This document shows positions 15,820 to 25,306 of a stretch of 64,000 nt of DNA, in pieces; within the stretch, counting starts at the first letter, position 1, and the number at the start of each line of letters is the position of its first letter. The notes beneath the pieces are model-generated. The model was given only the letters and a program-made list of their open reading frames with translations. It ran no database searches and was not told the origin of the DNA. Made by a program: the position numbers and the translations under genes. Source of the DNA: Deinococcus taeanensis (lineage in GTDB: Bacteria > Deinococcota > Deinococci > Deinococcales > Deinococcaceae); assembly GCF_020229735.1 (NCBI RefSeq), contig NZ_CP083456.1, positions 378,501-442,500 on the forward strand, given 5' to 3'.

Positions 15820-16716
15820 ATGGAGTTGCTTCCTCAACTGTTGCTTGCCGGCGTGGTCATCGGCTCGATCTATGCGCTGGCCGCGCTGGGCTTCGTGCTG
15901 ATCTACAAATCCAGCCGCGTGATTAACTTCGCCCACGGCCAGATCATCGCCACCGGCGCCTTTATCGCGTTCGCCCTGACCCAGCGCGGCCTCAACTTCT
16001 GGCTGGCTGGACTGATCGCCATGCTGATCACGTTCGGGTTGGGCATGCTGATCGAGCGGGTGTTTCTGCGCCGCATGGTCGGAGAGCCCATCATCTCGGT
16101 CATCATGGTGACCATTGGCCTGAGCAGCGTGATTGAGGGCCTGATTCACCTCACACCCTACGGCGCCGGCAACTTCAGCTTCACGACCCCCGCGGTCCTG
16201 AGCGGCGAGGGGCTCAGTGTGCTGGGCACGCAGCTTTCGCGCACGCAACTGGCCGGCGTTCTGACTGCGCTGGCCCTGCTGGGAGGCTTTACCTACTTCT
16301 TCAACAAATCCACCCTGGGCATCACCATGCGCGCCGTGGCCGACGACCAGATGGCCGCCATGAGCGTGGGCACCAGTGTGGAGCGGGTCTTCGCGCTGGC
16401 CTGGGCGGCCGCCGCCCTGACCGCCGCCGCCGCCGGCGTGATCCTCGGGCTGATGAGCGGCCTGACCCTGGGCGGCCTGGCCGGCATCGGCCTCAAGGTG
16501 TTTCCGGTGGTCATCCTGGGCGGACTGGACAGTGTGGTCGGCGCCATCGTGGGGGGCATGCTCATCGGCGTGCTGGAAAACCTCTCGGCCGGGTACCTCG
16601 ACGGGCTCGTTCCCGGCGGCGGCACACGCGAAGTCTTCCCCTTCATCGTCCTGATCGCGGTCCTGTTGCTCCGGCCCTACGGCCTGTTCGGCACGAAGGA
16701 GATTGAACGTGTTTAA
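15820..16716 (+). CDS. Branched-chain-type ABC transporter permease (LivH-like)
   Basis: The 298-residue integral membrane protein has about eight hydrophobic helices. It opens with LAGVVIGSIYALAALGFVLI and carries INFAHGQIIATGAF, the LivH hallmark, and further on GLKVFPVVILGGLDSVVGA. AAAGG precedes the ATG. It forms the inner-membrane channel with the LivM-like protein 33 bp downstream. Confidence 0.93.
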   Translation: MELLPQLLLAGVVIGSIYALAALGFVLIYKSSRVINFAHGQIIATGAFIAFALTQRGLNFWLAGLIAMLITFGLGMLIERVFLRRMVGEPIISVIMVTIGLSSVIEGLIHLTPYGAGNFSFTTPAVLSGEGLSVLGTQLSRTQLAGVLTALALLGGFTYFFNKSTLGITMRAVADDQMAAMSVGTSVERVFALAWAAAALTAAAAGVILGLMSGLTLGGLAGIGLKVFPVVILGGLDSVVGAIVGGMLIGVLENLSAGYLDGLVPGGGTREVFPFIVLIAVLLLRPYGLFGTKEIERV

Positions 16717-16749
16717 GGCCCCTCACGCTTCCGCCTGGAGGAGCCGCTG

Positions 16750-17823
16750 ATGCCCGCGTCCCGCTTTACCCAGACCGGCAACTACCGCGTGCGCTACCAG
16801 CAGGACCAGACCATTTTTGCAACCTCCGCCGAGCAGGCCAGCCTGATCGTAGGCGTGCTGCTGCTGCTCGCCCTGCCGCTTCTGCTCCCCAAGACGCTGC
16901 TGCGCGACGTGAACATGATCATGATCTTCGCGGTGGCGGTGCTTGGCCTCAACGTCACGACCGGCTACACCGGCCTGATCAACATCGGGCAGGCCGCGTT
17001 CATGGGGGTCGGCGCCTACGCCACCGCGCTGGCCGCCACCCGGCTCAACCTTCCATTCTTCCTGGCCATTCCGCTGGGTGGCGTCGCCGGCGCCCTGGTG
17101 GGCACCTTCGTCGGGTTGCCCAGCCTGCGCCTCAAATACCTGTACCTCGCGGTGGCCACGCTGGCGTTCCAGATCATCTTCGAGTGGTTGGTGGGGCACC
17201 TGCCGGTGCTGGCGCAGGGCGGCGCGATCAGCATGCCGACCGTGCAGGTGTTCGGCATCCGCGACAGCTTCCTCAACCACAACCGCTTCTGGTACTACCT
17301 CATTCTGCCGGTGCTGGTGGGGCTGGGCCTGCTGTGGCGCAACGTGCTGCGCACCCGTCACGGCCGCAGTTTCATCGCCGTGCGTGACAACGACCGCGCC
17401 GCCGCGGCCATGGGGATCCACCCCGGCCGGGCCAAGCTCACCGCCTTCATGATCGGGTCGTTCTACGCCGGCATCGCCGGGGGGCTCTTCGCCTACTTCC
17501 AGAAAGCCGTGGTCATCGAGGATTACGGCCTGCACACCTCCGTGCAGCTGCTGGCCATGGCCATCGTGGGCGGCCTGGGCAGCCTGCCCGGCTCCTTTCT
17601 TGGCCCGCTGTTCATCGTGGCGCTCGACCGCTTCATGGGCAACGCCAGCGAGTGGCTGGGCGCCCAGAACATCTTTCCGCAGGGGGTCGACGCCGCCACC
17701 GCGCTGCGGCCCCTGGCCTTCGGGCTGTCCATCGTGCTGTTCCTGATGTTCGAGCCACGCGGCCTGGCCAACTGGTGGCGGCTCGTCCGGCTGTATTTCA
17801 AGAAATGGCCCTACAAATTCTGA
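16750..17823 (+). CDS. Branched-chain-type ABC transporter permease (LivM-like)
   Basis: The 357-residue membrane protein has GGAGGAG upstream of the ATG. LivM hallmarks are LNVTTGYTGLINIGQAAFMG and LRLKYLYLAVATLAFQII in the first half, and LAMAIVGGLGSLPGSFLG with EPRGLANWWR near the C-terminus. About 30 hydrophilic residues precede the first membrane helix. It works with the LivH-like permease just upstream. Confidence 0.93.
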   Translation: MPASRFTQTGNYRVRYQQDQTIFATSAEQASLIVGVLLLLALPLLLPKTLLRDVNMIMIFAVAVLGLNVTTGYTGLINIGQAAFMGVGAYATALAATRLNLPFFLAIPLGGVAGALVGTFVGLPSLRLKYLYLAVATLAFQIIFEWLVGHLPVLAQGGAISMPTVQVFGIRDSFLNHNRFWYYLILPVLVGLGLLWRNVLRTRHGRSFIAVRDNDRAAAAMGIHPGRAKLTAFMIGSFYAGIAGGLFAYFQKAVVIEDYGLHTSVQLLAMAIVGGLGSLPGSFLGPLFIVALDRFMGNASEWLGAQNIFPQGVDAATALRPLAFGLSIVLFLMFEPRGLANWWRLVRLYFKKWPYKF

Positions 17824-17913
17824 GCTGACCCCGCGCCTTAACGCAGCCCAGCGACCCAGCCGTCCTTCATGCCATCGCCCTTCTCCCGCCCCTTTCTCTC
17901 CGGAGGTCCCACC

Positions 17914-19101
17914 ATGAACAAGCTGCTTGCCTTGACCGCCCTCGTCACCCTGTCTTCGTTTGCCACCGCTCAGAAAAACACGACGCTGGTCTGGTCGGGC
18001 GCCATCACGGGCCCCACCAGCGACGCCGGGTCCAGCTACGCCGCGGGCGTGGAGGACTACTGCCGGTACGCCAACGCCCAGAAGATGCTCAGCGTGACCC
18101 TCACCTGTGTGGTCCGTGACGACCAGTACAACAACGCCAACACGCAGCGCAACTTTGAGGAATTTGTCGGCAATCAGAATGTCCCGGTCTTCCTGGGCTA
18201 CGCCACCGGCGGCATGCTCCAGATCAAGGGCGTGGTGCAGGAAACGAAGGTGCCCACCCTGCCCGCCAGCTATCACATCGGGATCATCGACCCGCCCAAC
18301 AACGGGTACATGTTCCTGCCCGTCAGCAGCTACAGCGAAAACATCGTGGCCCTGCTGGAATGGGTGGCGAACAAGGAGCGCGGCGCCAAGGTGGCGCTGA
18401 TCGTCAACCCCAGCCCATTCGGCCGTGATCCCGTGGTGGATGCCCGCAAGGCCGCCGAACGGCTCGGCCTCAAGATTACCGACGTGCAGGAAGTCGGCGG
18501 CAACAACCTGGACAACACGGCGCTGCTCAAACGCCTCGAAGCCCAGGGCGCCAAGTACATCATCAACCAGAACACGGCCGGGCCGGTGGCCAACATCCTC
18601 AAGGACGCCAAGCGGCTCGGGCTGCTGGGCAAGATGCAGTTCATGGGGGCGCACTATACCGGCGGCGAGGACCTGACCAAACTGGCCGGTGACGCCGCCA
18701 AGGATTTCGTGTGGGCCACCAGCTACTACATGTACGACGAGGGCGACCAGCCCGGCATTCAGCTGGTCAAGAAGATCGGCGCGCAGTTTGAACGCAAGGC
18801 CGACACCATCCGCAGCGTGCACTACACCAGCGGCATGCTCGCCGCGTCTATCGCTATCGAGGCCATGAAACGCGGCGGCAAGACCATCACGGCGGCCAGC
18901 GTCTACAAGGGCCTGACCAGCATGAATGGCAGCCGCGCCTTCAACCCCGGCTTCACCGTCGGTCCCGTGACCTTCAGCGCCAAGGACCACGTGGGTGCCG
19001 AGAACCTGCGCCTCTTGCAGGCCGACGCGACCGGGAACTTCAAGGCCATCACCGGCGCGCAGCGAAGCAAGATGTTCCAGCTGGTTCATCCGCTGAAGTG
19101 A
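17914..19101 (+). CDS. ABC transporter substrate-binding protein (LivJ-like, periplasmic)
   Basis: I chose ATG 17914 because it follows CGGAGGT and starts a good signal peptide (MNKLLALTALVTLSSFATA, cleavage before QK). The total is 395 residues. The fold is that of Peripla_BP_6 amino-acid/amide-binding proteins: GAITGPTSDAGSSYAAGVED, then VPVFLGYATGGMLQ and YHIGIIDPPNNGYMFLP. The context with three CoA ligases points to an organic acid ligand rather than a branched-chain amino acid, but that is inference. Confidence 0.92.
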   Translation: MNKLLALTALVTLSSFATAQKNTTLVWSGAITGPTSDAGSSYAAGVEDYCRYANAQKMLSVTLTCVVRDDQYNNANTQRNFEEFVGNQNVPVFLGYATGGMLQIKGVVQETKVPTLPASYHIGIIDPPNNGYMFLPVSSYSENIVALLEWVANKERGAKVALIVNPSPFGRDPVVDARKAAERLGLKITDVQEVGGNNLDNTALLKRLEAQGAKYIINQNTAGPVANILKDAKRLGLLGKMQFMGAHYTGGEDLTKLAGDAAKDFVWATSYYMYDEGDQPGIQLVKKIGAQFERKADTIRSVHYTSGMLAASIAIEAMKRGGKTITAASVYKGLTSMNGSRAFNPGFTVGPVTFSAKDHVGAENLRLLQADATGNFKAITGAQRSKMFQLVHPLK

Positions 19102-19169
19102 GTGCTCGGCGCCAGAAGACACCCGGCAACGGTCACCTCTGGCGCCATCCCTGAAGGAGGGCAATTCCC

Positions 19170-20033
19170 TTGACCGTGCCCAATAGCATGCCGACCCCCG
19201 CACCCCTGGCGCCCACCGCTCCCGCACGCCCGACCGCCATGGGCAGCGACCTGACCATCAACAACGTCGAGGTCGTGTACCACGACATCATTCAGGTGCT
19301 GCGCGGCGTGTCCCTCACCGTCCGTGCCGGACGGGTCACCAGCCTGCTGGGGACCAACGGCGCGGGCAAGACCACCACCCTGCGCGCCATTTCGGGACTG
19401 CTCAAGCCGGAGAACGGCAAGATCCGCGAGGGCACGGTCAGCTTCGAAGGCCGTACCCTTTCCGGGCTGGGCGGCACCGAGGTCGTGAAAGCCGGCGTGG
19501 TCCAGGTCCCCGAGGGCCGGCGGGTGTTCAAGCACCTCAGTGTCGAGGAAAACCTGCGCGCCGGCGCCATCCTGGGCCGCGGACACTGGCCCAGCGACCT
19601 GGAACGGATCTACAGCTACTTTCCCAAGCTGCGCGCGCTGCGGCACAAGCAGGCCGGCTACACCAGCGGCGGCGAGCAGCAGATGATTGCTATTGGCCGG
19701 GCGCTGATGGCGCACCCCAAGGTGCTGCTGCTCGACGAACCGTCGCTGGGTCTGGCGCCCCTGCTGGTGGCGGAGATTTTCGACAACGTCCGGCAGATCA
19801 ACCAGGAGGAAGGCGTCGGCGTGCTGGTCGTGGAGCAGAACGCGAACATTGCCCTGCGGCACAGCGACTACGGCTACGTCATGGAAGGCGGGCGCATCGT
19901 GATGGAAGGCGAGAGCGCTGCGCTGGCCGACAACCCCGACGTCAAGGAGTTCTACCTGGGCGTCACGGAACACGGTGGCCGCAAGAGCTTCCGGGAAGTC
20001 AAAAGCTACAAACGCCGCAAACGCTGGATGTGA
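19170..20033 (+). CDS. Branched-chain-type ABC transporter ATP-binding protein (LivF-like)
   Basis: TTG 19170 is preceded by AAGGAGG at 9 nt, supporting this start. It gives 287 residues with a Pro/Ala-rich N-terminal extension of about 25 residues before DLTINNVEVVYHDIIQVLRG. Walker A is GTNGAGKTT, the signature is TSGGEQQMIAIGRAL, Walker B is LLLDEPSLGLAP, and the switch His of most ABC proteins is replaced by Gln in VVEQN, normal for LivF. The C-terminal basic tail (SYKRRKRWM) is longer than usual. Confidence 0.93.
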   Translation: MTVPNSMPTPAPLAPTAPARPTAMGSDLTINNVEVVYHDIIQVLRGVSLTVRAGRVTSLLGTNGAGKTTTLRAISGLLKPENGKIREGTVSFEGRTLSGLGGTEVVKAGVVQVPEGRRVFKHLSVEENLRAGAILGRGHWPSDLERIYSYFPKLRALRHKQAGYTSGGEQQMIAIGRALMAHPKVLLLDEPSLGLAPLLVAEIFDNVRQINQEEGVGVLVVEQNANIALRHSDYGYVMEGGRIVMEGESAALADNPDVKEFYLGVTEHGGRKSFREVKSYKRRKRWM

Positions 20034-20076
20034 CCGCCGCCCCCCGCCCCACCCAGCCGCTGTGCCGGAGACTTTC

Positions 20077-21246
20077 ATGACGAACCTCCTGACCTCAGTT
20101 CACCTTGGCCCGCCTGACGCGCCGGCGCTGCTCTCCCGCCTGCGGACCCTGCCGCTCTACCGTGAGGCCCTGCGCGACCTGCCGGACACCGCCGGCTGGG
20201 GCGAGGTGCCGTTCTTGACCCGTGAGCGCCTGAGCGCCGCTTTCGAAGCCGGCGAACTCATGCATCCGGAGGCCGTGCGGGTCCACCTGACGCCACACCC
20301 AGGCGGCGGCTGGCTGCCGGAATACGCCACCCGCGCTGACATCACAGGCCACGGCCAGGCCGGCGCCGCCGCGTTCGCACGGGCCGGCGTGTCGCCTGGG
20401 GACCATGTTCAGGTGGCGTTCGGCTACCACCGGTTTGCCGGTGGTTGGCTGATGCAGGACGGTCTGGAGACGCTCGGCGCCAAGACCATCCCGTTCGGAC
20501 CCGGCGAAACCGACGCGCAACTCGACACCCTGCGCCGCCTGGGCGTCCGCGTGCTGGTCAGCGCCCCGAGCTTCGCGCAGAAGCTGGGCGAGGCCGGTGC
20601 GCGCCCGGAACTGCTCATCGCGGCTGGCGAACCCCTGAGCAGCATCGAGGGCCGCCGCGAACAGGTGGAAGCGGCGCTGGGCTGTCCTGCGCTGGATTGT
20701 TACGCCACCAGTGAAGCCGGGCTGATCGCCTTGGAAACGCCTGAGCGCAGCGGCATGCGCGTGCTGGACGACTGGATCCATGTGGAGGTCATTGACCCGG
20801 AATCCGGCGAGCCTGTCCAGGACGGCGTGCGTGGTGAACTGGTCGTGACCCACCTCACCAAGCGGGCCATGCCCCTGCTGCGCTTCCGCACCGGCGACCT
20901 CACCCGGCTGGAGCGCCGGCCCGGGGGGACCGTTCTGCCTGCGGGCGTGTTCGGCAATGTGACCGGCATGCTCAAGGTAAAAGGGGTCAAGCTGTTTCCG
21001 CGGGAAGTGGCCTTCTGGTTGGCGGGGCACGGTCTGGACCACACCCAGCACACCCTGCACCTCACCGGCGCAAGCGGCACGGACCGGCTTCACCTGCTTG
21101 TGCGCGGCGCAGCGCGCAGCGACCTCAGTGCACTGCACGCTGACTTTCAAAAGCGTTTCGCGATCCGGGCTGACACCCTGAGCGTCGACCCTGAGCACGT
21201 GGGGCAGGGCGTGCGCGACGAACGGCACGGCGGGCAGTCACCGTAA
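20077..21246 (+). CDS. Phenylacetate-CoA ligase-like (PaaK family) enzyme
   Basis: Starting at ATG 20077 the protein has 389 residues, shorter than typical PaaK (about 430-440). Features: CYATSEAGLIALE (the motif with Thr/Glu that contacts AMP), DDWIHVEVIDPESGEP, LVVTHLTKRAMPLLRFRTGD and GMLKVKGVKLFPREVAF. The classical PaaK P-loop SSGTTG is not evident in the N-terminal third, where TPHPGGGWLPEYATRADI occupies the expected place, so activity may be altered. It is last in the operon and followed by a strong hairpin. Confidence 0.82.
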   Translation: MTNLLTSVHLGPPDAPALLSRLRTLPLYREALRDLPDTAGWGEVPFLTRERLSAAFEAGELMHPEAVRVHLTPHPGGGWLPEYATRADITGHGQAGAAAFARAGVSPGDHVQVAFGYHRFAGGWLMQDGLETLGAKTIPFGPGETDAQLDTLRRLGVRVLVSAPSFAQKLGEAGARPELLIAAGEPLSSIEGRREQVEAALGCPALDCYATSEAGLIALETPERSGMRVLDDWIHVEVIDPESGEPVQDGVRGELVVTHLTKRAMPLLRFRTGDLTRLERRPGGTVLPAGVFGNVTGMLKVKGVKLFPREVAFWLAGHGLDHTQHTLHLTGASGTDRLHLLVRGAARSDLSALHADFQKRFAIRADTLSVDPEHVGQGVRDERHGGQSP

Positions 21247-21300
21247 CGACGCACCCCGGGCGTGGCGTTGCGCCTGAGCTTGCCCCGCAGCAGGCGGAGG

Positions 21301-21333
21301 GCAGGGGTGACCTGAATTTCAGGTCACCCCTGC
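21301..21333. terminator. 33-bp palindrome ending the ABC/ligase operon
   Basis: GCAGGGGTGACCTGAA (21301-21316) and TTCAGGTCACCCCTGC (21318-21333) pair perfectly around a single T. A realistic fold is a 13-bp stem with a 7-nt loop. It lies 54 bp after the stop at 21246. Confidence 0.75.
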
Positions 21334-21998
21334 GGCCATGACGCTGCCCCGGGCGCTTATTTCTGACGCTGACGGCAAGCGTGCGCACATGGCAGCAAAG
21401 GTTGTCCACTTGGGCGTGCTGGGTCACGAGGCCTCTTGTGGGTGCAGACTGGCCTGACCGTCTTCGGAAGACGACCCGGCTCGCAACGATCGCGCAGTTC
21501 GCCCCGCGGGAGGGAACGGACGTCACGGCTGCCGTTGCGGCGTCAGGGTGCTGGGGACGCAACTGGTTGAGGAGCACAAGTTCAGTGCCCACGACTGTCG
21601 TTGGCCGCAGATGGTAGAGCGCGGTGGTGAACACGACGGCCTCAGGAGAGAGGACGGCGTACAGGTCGAGGGGTCAGGACCCCTGCACCCGCGCTGGATT
21701 CCACGTCGGTTGATGACAACAGACACCAATGGCAGTTCACGACCCATGAACGGCGGTGGAGGACAGGTGCGCCATTCACACCACGGCGCCCGGCAGGGAG
21801 GCGCATAAGTGCGCCTCCCGGAGCGTTGCCCTCCTGCTTTAAATGTGCTGCGCCTGGGCCATGACTGCGCTCTGGCCCAGGGGCACCGTGAACTCAGGAG
21901 AAGCGAAGCGGTCCGCAGCGCTGGGCTCCGGGCGTCACCACCCCAGTCGTCGGCGTTTTCGTTGGTGCTGACCGGTGGGAAACGTCGGCAGTTCCGAA
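21334..21998. other. Gene-poor stretch
   Basis: Short open frames exist on both strands (for example a 78-codon frame at 21381-21617), but none has a recognisable motif, a good ribosome site or the GC3 pattern of neighbouring genes. One hairpin is listed separately. It could hold decayed genes. Confidence 0.4.
21796..21819. terminator. Terminator-like hairpin
   Basis: GGGAGGCGCA (21796-21805) pairs with TGCGCCTCCC (21810-21819) across TAAG. It lies about 180 bp beyond the end of the alpha/beta hydrolase (minus strand, stop at 21999), so it could terminate that transcript. Confidence 0.45.
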
Positions 21999-22895
21999 TC
22001 AGGCGCCTGCTGGTCCGGCCGGGCGCTCAGGCCGGCTGCCTTTCAGGAAGTGCGTCATCGTCACGAAACACGCTGCAGGCTCATCTATCCACGGCAGGTG
22101 CCCACTGTCCTCGAACACTGCCAGCTGTGATCCTGGGATGCCGTGATGGATGACCTCGGCCTGAACCGGGGAGCAGATAAAGTCGTGACGCCCGACCAGC
22201 ACCAGCGTGGGCGTCGTGATCGCCTTCAACCGGTCCCTCACCAGGAACCGTCCGTCCGAAGCGCCCGCAGCCTGATCGGTGGCCAGCGAAACCCGGTTCG
22301 ACCGCACAAACGCACGGAACAGCGCCACCCCCTCGCCCTGCGGATCACGGAAGTACAGCGGCGCGATGCGCGCCAGGAACACGCTCATATCCTCATCCGT
22401 CTTCAGGTTCGGCGGTTCACTGAAGGCCTGGACGGCCTCAGCACGCCGGGGATCCTGCGCCAGAACAGGCAGGGTCCGCTGCAGGTCCTCTCCTGGTTCC
22501 TTCACGCCAAGCTGCGCGTCCACGACCACCAGATGGGACAGGTGCTGCGGGTATCGCAGGGCGTAATTGAGCGCGATGTATCCCCCATGTGAATGCCCGA
22601 ACAGCGCCATCTGTCCGAGCTGGAGGTGCTGGCGTAACGCTTCGAGGTCATCGACAAAGCGACCGACGTTGATGTCGTTCGCGTCGGTTGGGCTTGCAGA
22701 GCGGCCGCTCCCCCGCGGGTGGAGGGAGATGACGGTGAAGTCGCGCTCCAGCGGCTGGAGGGAGCGCTCGTAGAGGCCCGCCCCGATGCCCCAGCCAGGA
22801 GGCTGGACCACCAGGGCGGGGCCCGTCCCGGCAACGGTGTACGCGAGGTCAAGGTGGTCGGCGCTGAAGGTGTGATTCCCAGGCGTCAGGATCAT
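21999..22895 (-). CDS. Alpha/beta-fold hydrolase
   Basis: The product has 298 residues from ATG 22895, preceded by AAGGAGA. The fold is an alpha/beta hydrolase: oxyanion region VVQPPGWGIG, nucleophile elbow GHSHGG (Ser catalytic), acid Asp in LVGRHDFICSP and His in DSGHLPWIDEP. ISLHPRGSGRSASP is typical of the proline-iminopeptidase and epoxide-hydrolase branch. There is no signal peptide. The substrate is not predictable. Confidence 0.88.
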   Translation of the reverse strand: MILTPGNHTFSADHLDLAYTVAGTGPALVVQPPGWGIGAGLYERSLQPLERDFTVISLHPRGSGRSASPTDANDINVGRFVDDLEALRQHLQLGQMALFGHSHGGYIALNYALRYPQHLSHLVVVDAQLGVKEPGEDLQRTLPVLAQDPRRAEAVQAFSEPPNLKTDEDMSVFLARIAPLYFRDPQGEGVALFRAFVRSNRVSLATDQAAGASDGRFLVRDRLKAITTPTLVLVGRHDFICSPVQAEVIHHGIPGSQLAVFEDSGHLPWIDEPAACFVTMTHFLKGSRPERPAGPAGA

Positions 22896-23383
22896 GGGGG
22901 TCTCCTTGGCAGGGCGTGGCGTTCTCCACCACTGGGGCCGGCTTCATGACGGGACGGCTCCCTCGATCTTACCGGAAGTCCTGACGCCTCAGCCCGGCGG
23001 CCTTGGGCTCTGCTTCGACGCCAGACGGTCCCCCTGGTGCTCAGCGACTGGCACAGGGTCACCCCCGACGCTGGAGGCAGGCTGCTGTGGTGCGGGCACG
23101 CGCGGGAACAGCGCACAGGCGAACCCTGACCACCGTGCTGCTGATGCTGGCGGCCGGGTATGACGGGGCAGTCACGGCGGAGGAACGGGCCGGTTCCCTT
23201 ACCGTGTCGTTGCCCCGACTTTTCCTGCGGACGGGCAACCGTGAACGGCAGAGCGTGCCCGCGTGTGAGGGGCGTCAAGTGGGCACACCCTTCCTGACAC
23301 GCCACGGGGGAGACCGCCCGGCGTGATCCGGGTTCCGGGCGGCCGTGCACCTCAGGGCCTGCGCTCCGGACCACGCGGCGCGG
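22896..23383. other. Intergenic region, no gene seen
   Basis: About 490 bp between two minus-strand genes. A long minus-strand open frame here has no motif and a composition like antisense noise. A terminator-like hairpin for the GH3 operon lies near the right end. Confidence 0.4.
23314..23342. terminator. Hairpin downstream of the GH3 gene
   Basis: CCGCCCGG (23314-23321) pairs with CCGGGCGG (23335-23342) across 13 nt. It lies about 40 bp after the GH3 stop (minus strand). Confidence 0.5.
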
Positions 23384-25213
23384 TCAGTCCCCCATGACCG
23401 GTTCGAGGGCGGCCGCGGCTTCACCCAGCGCAAACAGGGGCGCCGGTCCGTCTCCGCGGCGCAGGTGGTCGGCCGTGCGGGGCCAGTCGAACGGCAGGCG
23501 GCCGCTGAAGGGCACGCGGCCGAACAGCACGTCCGCCACGCCCTGGCCTTCCGTGCCGGGCAGCCACGCGGCGACCAGCGCGTCCCACGCCGGCAGGTGC
23601 TCGGTGATCACCAGCGGCCGGCCGGACAGGAGCACCACGGTCAGCTGCTCGCAGCGGGCGCGGACGCGGGCCACCAGCGCGGCCTGTTCGGCGCTGAGGG
23701 TCAGGTCCGCGCGGTCGCCCATGCCCTCGGCGTACGGCTCTTCCGCCAGGACCACCACGCCGGCGCGGTAGTCGCGCGTGACGTGTCCGTCCGGGCTGTA
23801 GTGCACGCGGTCCGGCCCGGCGGCGGCGCGCAGCCCCTCGAGGATGGTGGTGCCCGGCGTGGTCGGTCCGCGCCCGCCCATCCAGCTGATCGTCCACCCG
23901 CCGCACTGCGCGCCCAGGTCATCGGCGTCCGCGCCGGCGACTAGCACTTCCGGACCGTGGGGGTCGAGGGGCAGGGCGCCGGCGTTCTTGAGCAGCACCA
24001 GGGACTTCTGCACCGCTTCACGCGCGAGGTCGCGGTGCGCGCCGCAGCCGACGAGCGCGAGCAGGCGCTCGTCGGTGTGGGGCTGCTCGAACAGCCCCAG
24101 CGCGACTTTGGCGGTCAGGATGCGCCGGACCGCGTCGTCGATGCGCGCCAGAGGCACCGCCGAGCTGTCCACGGCCCGGGTGAGACTGCCGATGAAGCGT
24201 TCGTAGTCGAAGGGCACCATCACCATGTCGATGCCGGCGTTGATGGCGTCCACGACGCAGCGGTCGTAGTCGCCCGGGTGCAGCTGGTCGAGCGCTTCCC
24301 AGTCACTGACGACGAAGCCCTGGAAGCCCAGTTCACCTTTCAGGACGTCGGTGAGCAGGTAGCGGTGCGCGTGCACCTTCAGGCCCTGCCACGCGCTGTA
24401 GGACGCCATGACGTTCAGGGCGCCGGCCTCGATGGCGGCGCGGTAGGGCGGCAGGTGCACCGCGCGCAGGGTCGCCTCGTCAATTTCGGCGTTGCCCTGG
24501 TCGATCTGCCACGCGCCGCGCTCGAGGAGTTCCCGGAAGTCCTGCGTCATCGTGGCGTTCGACAGGGTCCGGTCGAAGCTCTGAGCGCGGGTGGAACTGC
24601 CCCAGGTGGTGGCGGCGTCGGCGACAAAATGCTTGACGCTGGGCAGCACCGCGGTGGGCGCCGTCCAGCCGTCGCCTTCGAAGCCGCGGATCAGCGCGAC
24701 GGCGAGGTCCGACACGAGCCGCGGGTCCTGACTGTACCCCTCGTACGTCCGGCCCCAGCGGATGTCCTGGGGCACGCTCACGGCCGGCGCGAAGTTCCAG
24801 CGGACGTTCGTCGCGGCGACCTCCAGCGCCGTGGCGCGGCCGATGCGGCGCACGAGCTCGGCGTCGCGGGTGGCGCCCAGGCCGATGTTGTGGGGGAAGA
24901 TGGTGGCGCCCACGACGTTGTTGTGTCCGTGCACGGCGTCAACCCCGTAGATCAGGGGAATGCGCAGCCGGGACTGCTGGGCTTCGGCGATGAACTGCGT
25001 CACCATGGCGCGCCACCCGGCGGGCGTGTTTGGCTCCGGGTTGCCGCCGCCGCCGCTCAGCACGGAGCCCAGCGCGAGGCGGGCGACGTCGCCGGGTTTG
25101 ACGCTGTTCTTCTCGGGTTGCGTCATCTGCCCGATTTTTTCCGCGAGGGTCATCTGCGCGAGGAGCTGCTCGGTGAACTGCTGCTGGTCGGACGTGAGGG
25201 GAGACGTGGTCAT
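23384..25213 (-). CDS. Glycoside hydrolase family 3 (beta-glucosidase/xylosidase-like)
   Basis: I chose ATG 25213 (MTTSPLTSDQQQF), giving 609 residues without a signal peptide, so the enzyme is probably cytoplasmic. The GH3 N-terminal barrel shows MTLAEKIGQMTQ, YGVDAVHGHNNVVGATIFPHN, PSVKHFVAD and GFVVSDWEAL, where the Asp is the catalytic nucleophile. The second GH3 domain starts near EAVQKSLVLLKNAGALPLD. It would cleave beta-linked glucose or xylose oligosaccharides delivered by the adjacent Opp-type importer. It is last in an operon with that importer. Confidence 0.92.
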   Translation of the reverse strand: MTTSPLTSDQQQFTEQLLAQMTLAEKIGQMTQPEKNSVKPGDVARLALGSVLSGGGGNPEPNTPAGWRAMVTQFIAEAQQSRLRIPLIYGVDAVHGHNNVVGATIFPHNIGLGATRDAELVRRIGRATALEVAATNVRWNFAPAVSVPQDIRWGRTYEGYSQDPRLVSDLAVALIRGFEGDGWTAPTAVLPSVKHFVADAATTWGSSTRAQSFDRTLSNATMTQDFRELLERGAWQIDQGNAEIDEATLRAVHLPPYRAAIEAGALNVMASYSAWQGLKVHAHRYLLTDVLKGELGFQGFVVSDWEALDQLHPGDYDRCVVDAINAGIDMVMVPFDYERFIGSLTRAVDSSAVPLARIDDAVRRILTAKVALGLFEQPHTDERLLALVGCGAHRDLAREAVQKSLVLLKNAGALPLDPHGPEVLVAGADADDLGAQCGGWTISWMGGRGPTTPGTTILEGLRAAAGPDRVHYSPDGHVTRDYRAGVVVLAEEPYAEGMGDRADLTLSAEQAALVARVRARCEQLTVVLLSGRPLVITEHLPAWDALVAAWLPGTEGQGVADVLFGRVPFSGRLPFDWPRTADHLRRGDGPAPLFALGEAAAALEPVMGD

Positions 25214-25306
25214 GAGGCTCCTTGGGCGGCGCGGGGGGCCGGGCGTCACGCGCCGCGCAGAAATGCGCGGGCACAACGGGAAAAAGCGGGAAGGCGGGCA
25301 GGTGGG

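Noticed and set aside
16723..19227. An 834-codon open frame on the minus strand
   Set aside because: Antisense to the LivM-like permease and the binding protein. It is Gly/His/Gln-rich without any motif.
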